Shown: positions 36,701 through 45,891 of the stretch, in pieces | Layout of the letters: every line of letters starts with the position of its first letter | Numbering within the stretch: position 1 is the stretch's first letter | Assembly: GCA_003864495.1 (NCBI GenBank) | Contig: ML133455.1 | Location: 3,277,767 to 3,341,766 of the forward strand | Reading direction: 5' to 3' | Length of the DNA stretch: 64,000 bases | From: Nemopilema nomurai | Taxonomy: Eukaryota; Cnidaria; Scyphozoa; Rhizostomeae; Rhizostomatidae | Notes under the pieces: generated by a model | What the model was told of the DNA's origin: nothing | What the model saw: only the letters and a program-made list of their open reading frames with translations | The model's database searches: none | Made by a program: the position numbers and the translations under genes

Positions 36701-39700
36701 TCATTTGATTTCTATCTGTAACATTGACACATTCGGCTGATTTTCCTCGCAATAGATGCACTATGTTTCTTTTAGAGGCTAGCGGCGAAAGCTTGTGTTG
36801 TGCCTGGTGTTTTAAGACTGTTGTTGTGCTGTTGTGCTGTTGGACTTACGGCTGTTGTGCCCCTTTTCAACTCTCCTTTCAGCTGTTGTGCCCCTTTTCA
36901 ACTCTCCTTTCAGCTGTTGTGCCCCTTTTCAACTCTCCTTTCAGCTGTTGTGCCCCTTTTCAACTCTCCTTTCAGCTGTTGTGCCCCTTTTCAACTCTCC
37001 TTTCAGCTGTTGTGCCCCTTTTCAACTCTCCTTTCACCACTTAAAACCTAATCATTAAATTCCTTGACTTCAATTTCTTTCCGAATTATTTCCAAATTTT
37101 CTTCTATAGGCCATACATTGTTATTTTCCGTGCCACTTCAGTGACGATTTCCTTGGGCATCCTCCTCATAATAATTGGTATCAGTAAACTCGAGGGGCGT
37201 ATCACTTCAAAACAATATTGTACACCTTTCGTTAATCCTATTGTTTTATCCAAAAATCCCCGAAAATCCTATTTTTCGTGGAAATCTCGTACGCTATTTG
37301 CAAGAGTGAATTGCCCCTCGAGTAAACTGCCATATCTTTCTGCAGGCATACCAAGAGTTCAAGATCTCTGACGTGTGCATTAGTTTTGTCGAAAATAAAA
37401 CGAAGTTGGTTGATTGTTTCGTTTGGATGGCCTTGAAGTTTAAGTAGCGAACTCATGTGTTCATTTATAATTAGCTGCCTATTCCTAAATCTCTGTCTCA
37501 GTAATTCAATGACCGAGTCATAGTTACCTGCTGTCATGTCGAGCCCTTCCAATGCCCTTTTAGCTGGGCCTTCCAGCAAGTTTACCAGATATGCCAGTTT
37601 CTGGATTGAAGTCAACCCCGCATGTCGGTGTACAGCACAGTCGAAACTTTGCCAGAATGCCGTAAACTTTGTTACGTCGCCACTGAACCTTGGCAAACTG
37701 GGCAGCTTTATTCCCATATACCCCATTGCATCTGAGTACCCGCTTTGATTGATTTCAGAAGCCACACCTTGAAGCCCCGACATGTTAATTGGTGAAGATG
37801 ATGCTTCCTGCTAATTTAAAGCAAAGTTTCCCACTGGTCTTGTTGGCCTTCTGCTATAATTGCCGGTTTTTAAATAATCAAATCTAAATGTTCGTAGCCT
37901 CAAAACTTGAAAATTCTTCTATTTCCCATTCAATTTCTTCGACCACACTTTTATCCACAATTGGGTGATGAAGGGCAGGCAGATATTTACCCTTGTCGAT
38001 TGCAAGGGCGTCCAACCTTGCCACTACATCTGGTAATGCATACGATGCTGTTTGCTTCGTTATACTGCGTATTGATCTTCTCCTTTAAACCTTGCAACTG
38101 CTGATTACCACGTTGCAATGCCTTTCTGCAACTCCCGATAACGTTCCATTTCCACCGCCGTTCCTACATCTGCACTGCCATTCTCCAGAAAACGAAAACT
38201 TCCCCGCTACAGCGTTGGGCGCCAAGTATTTAAAATCATGCCATTTGGTAGTTATCACAGAATGATGACTGAACACAGAAACGATTTAATGTAATATGAC
38301 ATTGTGAAACAGAACGTTGTTGGTACATGAATATTTGAATAATACTGAGCCGCATGCTAAGGTGTTAGTTTTTAACAATGAAGATGCTGCGTAGCGGGAA
38401 CTGCGCAGGCAGTACAGAGTTTACAACAGAACTGGAAATGACGTATTTATTCGGCGTCACTCTGCAGGAAAGACATAATCTTCTTCGGATTGTTGTTTTT
38501 TTGTACACATTTGGGCAACAAATCACTTACGGGTAATGTCTTTTGGGCACTGAATAGAACTCCTTTAATATCTTGAAGCAGACATATCTCGGATATCTTA
38601 ACAATTTAAAATACACGCGAATCCTACAATGAAGGACATGTTTATAGCCGCAATGCTTATCAAGAGCTTGGAACACCTCAATATTTTCTTCTGTTTGGTA
38701 TTTTTACAATATAGAGACAAAAGTAACTGTCAACCCATCCTTCTCCCTAAGAATGCTGGTAACAAGGTTCAATTTCCAGTCCACCTCGGGAAAAGGCTGG
38801 GAGCAAAAACTTTGATTCTGTTTTCTTACACGACAACATGCGAGTCGAAGAGCTGTTGTGGGCGTTGAAATTGTGCTTTCGCAGTGCACCTTCAGTCTCT
38901 AACAAGGGCGCTCCATCTAGCTTCCATTTTGGCTAGAAGTCAGACTGATGACGGCCACTGCAATCTAAAACGGGTGTCTTGCATTCCATGCAGCACGAAG
39001 AAATGCTCAAACATCATTATAATCATCGGATGCGTTGTCAAGTACTGGAGTCTGGGCCCTAGTACCGGGATCTGGACCCTAACGGACGCTTACACCTATT
39101 AATACTAATCCCATTCGTATTCGTTTTCGTTTTCGTTCACCATTCGGATTCGCTCCGTTCGACACGTTGTGTCACCCACGTTTACCTATAATATGACAAG
39201 TTTATAGCAACAAACCATCGTCTCTCTCTGTGCTTCACATGCATGATTATGATTATGAAGTCGATCCCAATAATTCATTATCAAAATGTTATATTTAGAT
39301 TCGATTCACATGGTCCCTGGTAGTGTCTACAGGGGCATCCAGATATCAAGTCCGATTGTCTTTCAGGTAGTCACGTAGACTGAGTGAATATCATGTGTCA
39401 TGTTAATAATGGAAAGGAAAGGGGTACTCGTAGCATTAAAACCACATCCATGATTGTCAGTGAGAATGGCAGCTCCTAGCGACATTCTAGTGATATAGAG
39501 AACAGTACTAATTCATATTGTTTATCTTTCCAATCCATATAAATCTAGCCTCTTAATCTCTACAGTTAACACTTATAATCTTGTAAAACATACTAGTCTG
39601 CACCTGACATATTATACCATTGAAAACAAGAGGTCCAAACTGCGCGCTGTCTGATAAGGGATCGGCCACTGATTATTCTTGGCCTTGAAAAGCATGCAAG

Positions 39701-40137
39701 GGATGAGGACACCCACGCCTTGACACAACAAGCCAATCTCGGGTTCGGGATCTGGGGAACACAAATGTCTTTCATAACAGCGTATTCTCATAGGATACAC
39801 TTTTACACTGTGAGGCATAAGTTCGATTTTTTATTGAAGCTTGTATGTGTCATGGCATTGAATCTACAATATCTCTACGCAGGATGTGCTGTCAAAGCCA
39901 CACTGGCTGGAAAGCATGGGTTTCCTGTCATCCGAAGATCGAACACCATCGAATACAGATACGTGCAGAATGTTCACGGTAAGTTCACGCACCTTTTTAG
40001 ACATTGTAGCGTATCCAATATGGGCGACTTCGCATAGAAGTGTTTTACAGGTGAGAGGCAGATTGGAAGATGATGCAAGTCTTGGCACTGGAAATACTAA
40101 ATATTTGATCACAGAGAAATGTAACGTCTGCTTGTAG
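24716..40137 (+). CDS. Unrecognised multi-exon gene (gene 3)
   Basis: Exons 24716-24818, 25444-25548, 26011-26226, 26679-26777, 32212-32297 and 39883-40137 join in frame, mostly with phase-1 junctions and good donors (gtaagt, gtgagt, gtacgc, gtgagt, gtacgt). ATG 24716 follows a possible acceptor (acgccaacag); the frame is open upstream to 24665, so a spliced start is possible. The product is 287 residues, or 263 if 39979-40050 is a 72-nt intron. It is acidic and Ser/Asp-rich early (ITDENGEDDMD), with two Cys pairs (CHSC near 185, CNVC at the end) and the stretch KPHWLESMGFLSSED. I recognise no family. A nuclear or regulatory role is only a guess. Introns hold a MITE, a BEL/Pao relic and other repeats. 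The 3' end is uncertain. Confidence 0.55.
25009..25171. mobile_element. Short inverted-end element in gene 3 intron
   Basis: tttacacggtgccggat (25009-25025) mirrors atccggcatcgtgtaaa (25155-25171) with one mismatch in 17. Inside are a further gtgtaaacgg and ggaaggcctatcc, both also found in the segment at 45710-45891. Confidence 0.55.
26011..26226 (+). CDS. Exon 3 of gene 3
   Basis: Largest internal exon: ctttcttag acceptor, gtacgc donor, open in one frame through 71 codons. It includes RPGQTVAPFLVTT, GVLLGNKDVFLPQ and an acidic DENGEDDMD end. The next exon (26679-26777) begins DFSDENGEK, echoing the same SDENG/TDENG phrase. Confidence 0.65.
26803..26934. mobile_element. hAT-type MITE, 132 bp, with perfect 8-bp target duplication
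   Basis: The ends are gaggggcaa and ttgcccctc. tatgcgat occurs on both sides (26795-26802 and 26935-26942). An 8-bp duplication is typical of hAT elements. It lies 25 bp after the exon 4 donor of gene 3. A sister copy in opposite orientation is at 37191-37320 and a worn one at 60368-60472. Confidence 0.85.
26943..31577. other. Gene 3 intron; no exon seen
   Basis: It holds a triple aggctaggcgcg repeat near 27422-27450, a worn copy of the 19700 repeat near 29500-29600, and hAT-terminus-like strings caggggcggatccag (29714) and caggggtagatctag (30338). I see no supported coding exon. Confidence 0.45.
31578..31930. repeat. Truncated TACCGTAAA element
   Basis: It begins taccgtaaatcctcgaatta and is rich in ggggcttattcgag; G-runs occur near 31650, 31815 and 31890. 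It is related to 9682-10347, but no inverse terminus is found at the right end. Confidence 0.55.
32298..34627. other. Gene 3 intron; no exon seen
   Basis: AT-rich with no supported exon or complete mobile element. Confidence 0.4.
36851..37036. repeat. 31-bp minisatellite, 6 copies, inside the BEL relic
   Basis: The unit gctgttgtgccccttttcaa plus ctctcctttca starts at 36851, 36882, 36913, 36944, 36975 and 37006, and the copies are nearly identical. Plus-strand frames rich in NSPFSCCAPFQL are artefacts. Confidence 0.9.
37191..37320. mobile_element. hAT-type MITE, 130 bp, inserted in the BEL gag
   Basis: The ends are cgaggggc and gcccctcg. agtaaact flanks both sides exactly (37183-37190 and 37321-37328). 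It is the sister of 26803-26934 in opposite orientation, sharing cgtacg, aatcctattgtttt and gtggaaatctcgt. It interrupts the gag reading frame, so it arrived after the retroelement. Confidence 0.85.
38207..38225 (-). other. Putative primer-binding site of the BEL relic
   Basis: The minus strand reads tggcgcccaacgctgtagc, starting with the TGG expected to pair with a tRNA CCA end, upstream of gag. Sequence beyond 38226 could be the 5' LTR, but no second copy is in the window to confirm it. Confidence 0.45.
38226..39882. other. Possible LTR remnant, then gene 3 intron
   Basis: The first few hundred bases may be the retroelement's 5' LTR. The rest shows no exon; a small duplicated phrase (gggccctagtaccgggatctggaccc) is near 39050-39080. 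Confidence 0.35.
39883..40137 (+). CDS. Proposed last exon of gene 3
   Basis: ctctacgcag acceptor, phase 0, matching the exon ending at 32297. It reads DVLSKPHWLESMG to a TAG at 40135-40137. An internal gtaagt (39979) and ttttacag (to 40050) would cut out exactly 72 nt in frame, so it may be two small exons. Confidence 0.45.
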   Translation, partial: DVLSKPHWLESMGFLSSEDRTPSNTDTCRMFTVSSRTFLDIVAYPIWATSHRSVLQVRGRLEDDASLGTGNTKYLITEKCNVCL

Positions 40138-40449
40138 CTCGTTTGTCTCTTCCTATGTTATACGAAGACATATAAAGCCGGAGTAAAGTTTGGCCCAGGA
40201 AATGTTACATCTAGCACAATTCACCTAGAGAGAGAAATCGCTAAGACTAGAATGATAGTAATTAAAAATAATGCTCTGGCACTGAAGGACTGGGTTCACA
40301 TAGAGCATCATTATCGCTTCACTTGCAATCAGTACTGTATATGTAGCAACAGTGGCAACACAAGCGGAAAACCAGTTTCCAACGTGTCAAATCAAGAACC
40401 GAAGTTACCCACGAGGTTTTTCTACGTAATAAGAACCTCGGGTAGCTGA
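40138..40449 (+). pseudogene. Open frame continuing past the TAG
   Basis: The frame of 39883-40137 stays open for a further 103 codons after the single TAG, ending TGA at 40447-40449. The text is protein-like (YKAGVKFGPGNVTS, WVHIEHHYRFTCNQYC). It may be lost coding sequence, a sequencing error at the stop, readthrough or chance. Confidence 0.3.
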
Positions 40450-41000
40450 ATTTCCTGCCTGCCTTTATGGTCCAATGGCAGTGGGTGTTGCATTTCTCTT
40501 TGCAGGTAGTCCATTTGTAATCGAGGCGAATTTGAATGACTTGTAATCAGGTTTAATGTCAATGATTGAATCTGGTTATTATTACAATGATTAAACCTAG
40601 TGCAACTGTATCTTTTATAAACATAACAACTTTCCCTACGTCGCGCAAATTGGGTACTGAAGAAAAAAGTAATTTACAATATATGATAATACAGATGTCT
40701 GCTTTCATTAATTTTACGTAGCCAATTGAGGTTGGGTTATTTACCTTGACTTACGCTTGTCTAGACAGGACGTCGACCCCTCAATGTGTTTCATTCAGGT
40801 TTTTTATTGGTCATATTAACTAACTGTCAAAGCTATTCTTGGTATCCACTCTCTATGCATAGAGTAAACCGTTCTTAGAAAGTTACTGTTTTACGTGTGC
40901 ATTTAACGATGACTGCAAAAGGAAGCAAATGGGAACGCTATGCCCTTTTTCATTTAAAACTGAGTTGCCAAAGATTACGTTACTTATGCTTGTCGCCTAG

Positions 41001-41294
41001 AACACGTTTGGTGAAGATGATGATGACCATGAAATTATTGCAATTCATGACGAGAACAGCTTTAAAGCAAGCCAAGAAATCTTGATTAAAGTTGATGTTT
41101 ATGTTGATGCTTTAAGTCAAATTCAAGTGGATAATTTCCTAGGGCTTTTTGTCACCCAGTTCAATATAAAAATTTGTCTTCGTGTAATGGAAATGGTGAA
41201 AATTGGCAAAACTTTAGAAAACCCGGATAAAAGCCTGAGAAACCATGGGATACTGAAAAGGGAGGACCTGCAATGTTCCAAGACAGTATGCTAG
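41001..41294 (+). CDS. Candidate coding exon of unknown gene
   Basis: After cgcctag an open frame of 97 codons begins NTFGEDDDDHEIIAIHDE and ends at TAG 41292-41294. It starts in phase 0, so it could also follow gene 3's exon ending at 39978. No family is recognised and donor sites inside are weak. Confidence 0.25.
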   Translation, partial: NTFGEDDDDHEIIAIHDENSFKASQEILIKVDVYVDALSQIQVDNFLGLFVTQFNIKICLRVMEMVKIGKTLENPDKSLRNHGILKREDLQCSKTVC

Positions 41295-42537
41295 TTAAAA
41301 AGGTCTGATTTTCCAAAACCAAGAGGCCTTCTAATGTTGGTAATCTCGCATAATGCTTTGAGCATGCTCCATATAATGGATACGAAAGATGAAACGGCAG
41401 TGAATGACAGAGCATTAAGAAATAATCACTTGCAGGGTAATCACTTGCATTTGGTGATCTACAAGGACTAAATTTGCTAAGCTAAGCTGTTTATCTATCA
41501 TGTACACTTTCAAGTGGAATGTTATCACGCTTCAACTGAAATGTCTGCCTTATTTACCGAGAACGAGGCACGATGCCAAGTAAAGGAGGTCGCTTCAAGT
41601 GCTTAGATTTAAGAACAACGTCTTCTATAATTTCTGCTTAGCACTTCTAGCTTCAGATCAAATATACACGAGCTTCTTTCTATTAAGGTAGTGGCTCTGC
41701 ATTCAGGTACACAAAGTCATGAACACATCGAACTCTCCGACCTTCTGCTTGTCTTGTGAATTTTGCCCTTTCTCTATTACTTGACTTCTTTGCATTAACT
41801 TCACTTCAACTATGTTTGACCTCCATTAGCTTATTAGCTGAAAGAGTAAGCAGCCTCAAATCAAGGTGCAAAGAAACAGAGATTAATTGCTCATTCTATC
41901 CGCCATGATGTGTCTGTTTAGCCATTCGTGGGCGACATTCGCATTCAGCTTTTCAGAAGAATGTCTTTAATGATGACAAGATATACGATATTGCAAATAT
42001 GAGTGTCGACAGAAACTAAGCCTCTTGGAAGAGAGAATACCCTGAGCGAGTCATAAATAACGTTAGTCGAAGTTTGTAGTTGTTGGTAAAACGCCATTTC
42101 CCTTCAGATAATTGAGATTTGAAATGCAATAAGAAGCCTCCGGTTGGAACATCTGCACTGAATAATTTCATACCTGGATCTTCCAACACCACATCATGTC
42201 AGGGTGCTTCACCAGAAAGGGTAAAAGCTTATCATGCGTGTAGACTTAAATGAATAAAATTGTATGTTTTGGATTGTTGAAAGATGCTTGAGCTTCCTGC
42301 CATCGTCTCCTAAACTTCTTGAATGTGATTTCATTCTCTGTTTGGTGTCGTCACCTTCTTCAACCATGAATACTTAAAGGACAATATGATGTATAGTGCT
42401 TGCATATTGCTTGCACAGGAAGATTAGAGCTATGGTATGTCTTTCAAGGTGCTCCTTTTTGGCTAGAACCGGAAGTCCTGCCGTGTTATGCTGTATTGGC
42501 CCATAAAGCTTGTGCTGCAAATGCCACCTTTGGCCTG
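41295..42537. other. No gene seen
   Basis: No supported exon, RNA gene or complete element. Confidence 0.4.
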
Positions 42538-42708
42538 TACTATCTTTGACTTGCCCAAGTCTCAGTTATTAATCAAAGAAAAAACAATAAATAAGTCTGG
42601 AGGACGGGAGAAATTACTCCCTTCACTATTTTCTTTTTTGCTCTCCTCCTTCTTTTTATTAATTTTTCTTTGATTAATAACTGAGACTTGGGCAAGTCAA
42701 AGATAGTA
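42538..42708. repeat. Perfect 46-bp inverted repeat with 79-bp loop
   Basis: Arms 42538-42583 (tactatctttgacttgccc...) and 42663-42708 are exact inverse complements. The loop (42584-42662) is purine-rich then pyrimidine-rich. A transcript would fold into a long perfect hairpin. There is no clear target duplication, so it may be a recent snap-back duplication or a MITE-like element. Confidence 0.85.
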
Positions 42709-43149
42709 TAGAGACTCGATTGAATTAATAACATTCACTATATCGACCTTATTAAGGTAGTCATTTGTAGCTAGCCTTTGATTCGGTACTGCTTTGTTCT
42801 TCACTTCCCACCTTCTTCAGTCTTCACACTTCACAATTGATTGCTTGTCCTTCATATCCGCATCTACTTCGTTAACTCTCTTGAGTCTTTACCCTTGCAT
42901 CAGCTTGATGTCCTTTCGCTTCAAGGCGACATATTTCCGTAATTACAGCATTATGACTCTCGACGACTCTCTTTAACTTGCATTCACAGAGTGCTTATGA
43001 TTTGCTCTAAAACTAAGCTCAATTCGGAACTCGATGTCATAAAACACATCCATAAAATGGCTACCCTGATGATGTCCTCTCGAGGTGTTTCAAACGAAAA
43101 CTGCCAGTTTCATTTCTGACAAGCATTTTGGACCTGAAAAGTGTTTTGT

Positions 43150-43925
43150 TTACCTTAAATTACCTTGTCTGCCTTCTCCTGACGCTTTTTACTGACTTTC
43201 TCCTTTATTAAAACTCTTTTTGATTTTCTGACTTTTCGTTAAACAATTCTCCTTCCCCTTCAATATCTTCGTTTCTTTTGGCTTTTTCAGTTCTTTTAAT
43301 TTTCCTTACTTCTTTTAATTTCTTTCATTACATAGTTTTTCCATCTCCCTACTGCCCTCCTTTCTGGCTTTTATTTCTTTCTCTTCGTTTATCCTCCTTT
43401 TGAGTTTTCTCTTTTCTTTTGATTTTTCTTTTTTGACGTTCAATTTTTCCTTTAAATTTCAATCCTTCTTTTACTTTTTACTCTTTTGAGTTTTCTCTTT
43501 TCTTTTTGTTAATTTTTCTCCTTTTTCTTGTTTTTCCTCCTTCATTTTCGTCTTCTCTTTTCCTTGAATTTGCATTTTTCTTCGTTTTGCCTTAGTTTCC
43601 TTGATTTTCATTCGTTTTTAGACTTTCCCTTGTCTTTCGAATTTTTCTTTCCGTATTTAACTTTCTTCTTTCTTTTAACCTTTTTTTCTTCTACTGGATT
43701 TTTTTCCTGGTATCTGTTTTTCCTTTTCTTTAAATTTTATTTCCCTTTTGACTAAACTTATCTCTTAATTTTCCTTTCTTTCTTCTTTTTTTCTTCTTTT
43801 TTTGAATTGTTCTTCTTTCTTTTTTGTCTCTTTTCTTTCTCTAAACTTTTCTCCTTTTATTCGAATTTTTCATTTCACTTCAGCCTTCTTTTTTTCTTTG
43901 CAATTGTCCTTTTCCTTCTAACATT
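43150..43925. repeat. Long T/C-rich low-complexity tract
   Basis: The plus strand is dominated by ttttcttt and ctttttct-type words for about 775 bp. Frames over it (for example 43528-43755, almost all Phe, Leu and Ser) have no coding value. Confidence 0.75.
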
Positions 43926-45709
43926 AACATTTATCAACTTTTTGGCATCAATAATTTCTTAAAAACTTCTTATGCGGTCTGTCTGTTTTGTGTTGCTTTC
44001 ATTGTAAAGAACTCCCAAACAATAACCCTGTTTGGCCTAGTAGATAGATTTCTTAGTTTGGTCATCCTGGGGTGAGGTTGTACAAACGCCTCACTATCAT
44101 GTATTCTAAGCACTAGTTGATTTCAATTAAAGCCAGCAAAATTATTTTCCGTATTACTAGCACTAAGAGAATCAAAATGCATTGGAAGAAATTCAAGACA
44201 GAAGTAGACGAGGTGAAATGCAACACTTTAGAAAGATATAACATTGTCTAGTACTTGGCCTGTTGTATGGGGCAAAACGATGATTGACAAAGATGGTTGA
44301 CACGCGGGTCCTCAAAAAGGCAAAATTTTCAACGTCAGATTTTTGAGTTCTTGTCTCAAGAATATATTTGCGCAAAGATTATTTGAAAATAACTCAACAG
44401 ACTTTGCACCGGGTTTATGTGCTGTGTGGTAGCAAATAACTGCCGAAAAGGGCCTATATGTGGCTGTTTGCTTGTTGATGATACTTTTGTGGGCGGCGAC
44501 TGGTAGAATCGATTAGAAGAATTCGATCTTGATCAGTGCGCTCGACCAATCAAAGATTTGGAACCTATGCTTTGCTTTGTGAGACTCTTGAAATATGATC
44601 TTTACCGTTGCCAAAACAAAGTTTTCCTGCATTGTTGAAGTTACTTTTCTACTGTTTTAAAACCACATCTATCAGAACCAAATTAAGTGCATCTTCCGAT
44701 CTTTGATAGTTTACAGGTGCAGCCTCTTTTGTTTTTGAGTGTCATCTTTTTTGTCTATTGATCGTTACCCATTCTAGTGATTAGCTTTTTCTTGTTGCTC
44801 CTTTTTACACCAAGAACTTCATCTCCTTCACCAACTCTATCTTCTGCTAAGGAATGCATCTCTACCGATGCAACATTATAATCCCTAAATCTGAACAAAA
44901 TACCTTTCCTACTAAATCGTAATGGTTTGCCCTTTCTTTGACATTCAAAGAATCTCTTACTTTCGAGAATACCCATTCCTTCGTGTTCCTTGAAAGTGTG
45001 ACAATACTTTTTGAAAGGTTTTTCTATCCAGATGCCATTCTATCACGTTGCCATAGCTAAACAGAGTTGTACCATGCGTTAGTAGTACCCCGAGACTACA
45101 TCAAGTCACTGGTATTTCTTGGACTCCCTATAAAACCATGTGCGATACTGATGTATAGAATGTATTTTACTTAGGCACATGGCGTGCTTGTTTAGCTCGC
45201 ATTCTGACGTTCTTGTCAATTGTGACCTTTTCCTAAAAATGAAGACTGTGACAATGCATAATCAATGCAGAGAATGTGACAAGGAAATTATAAACATACA
45301 TTCTTATAGGAGAACAGGTCACGCCTTTTGAAATAATGTGCCATTTGGCATCAACATGCAGGCTGCACTGGCATTTAGAGGAATTGCATTTGCCTATGAA
45401 CGATTGGAATCAGGAGGTTTCTGAAATTTCCAAATTACAATGCATATTTTTGTAGGTACTATTAACCTAAAGTAGCAGGTAAATGTGATTATCAAAAGAC
45501 ACTAGAAGGTTCTAATAAGTCCATTAGAGATGTGTTATAGGTATTGGAGCAGTCCATTAGGTGGCTACTTATCTGGAAAATGTGTGTAAGACAAATTACT
45601 GTTGTAAAGAGAACTTTTCTTTAATAATCAAACCATAATGTGTTGAAATGCGCAAAATGTGGGGTTGTGGCCACAAGGATTGTAACTGAGGTTGCGGAGT
45701 GAGTTGATG
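43926..45709. other. No gene seen
   Basis: No supported exon or element. The minus frame at 44755-44976 is short and unrecognised. Confidence 0.4.
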
Positions 45710-45891
45710 CCGGATTCGAGCACTTTACCCAATCCGGTACGCATCGGATTCGTTTCATACCACTTACGTAGCGGGGTGATTTCACTCCGCAAAGCGGAGC
45801 GGAACCATATCGGGTTAGGCCTTCGTCAAGCAAGTGGAAGGCCTATCTGTTATGAAATGAATCCTATACCGGTATCGTGTAAACGGGGCTT
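45710..45891. repeat. Element of the cgtgtaaacg family, abutting the 24-bp satellite
   Basis: It contains atgccggatt, ggaaggcctatc and ccggtatcgtgtaaacg, phrases shared with 25009-25171, and a small palindrome ctccgcaaagcggag near 45785. Its end runs directly into the 24-bp array. Confidence 0.5.

Larger units (their letters stand above)
34628..37783 (-). pseudogene. BEL/Pao LTR retrotransposon relic, antisense in gene 3 intron
   Basis: Read on the minus strand, domains come in BEL/Pao order. A DUF1759-type gag segment (37350-37783; LPRFSGD, LVNLLEGPAKRALEG) is followed by zinc knuckles CFVCLKPGHTAKAC and CKHCGRKHYSSLC (36560-36700). Next is a DUF1758-type protease region (36110-36429; IDLLIGLDYY, FGWIIT). 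Reverse transcriptase pieces follow: ERVAKQGKD near 35540, CADIEKAFHQI near 35300, LYADDLS near 35060 and LGLTWDS at 34800. It ends abruptly soon after, so the rest of pol is lost, along with any 3' LTR. Frameshifts, stops, a 31-bp repeat block and a MITE break it. It is an inactive copy. Confidence 0.85.

Noticed and set aside
36724..37058. Cys-rich plus-strand ORFs (CCAPFQL repeats)
   Set aside because: Three frames over one 31-bp minisatellite inside an antisense retroelement.
40051..40137. Separate terminal exon after a 72-nt intron
   Set aside because: The acceptor-like ttttacag is followed by gtgaga, which itself looks like a donor. The frame is open throughout, so a single exon 39883-40137 was preferred while noting the alternative.
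43528..43755. 75-codon Phe/Leu-rich ORF that might pass as a membrane protein
   Set aside because: Lies in the T/C-rich tract; composition alone explains it.
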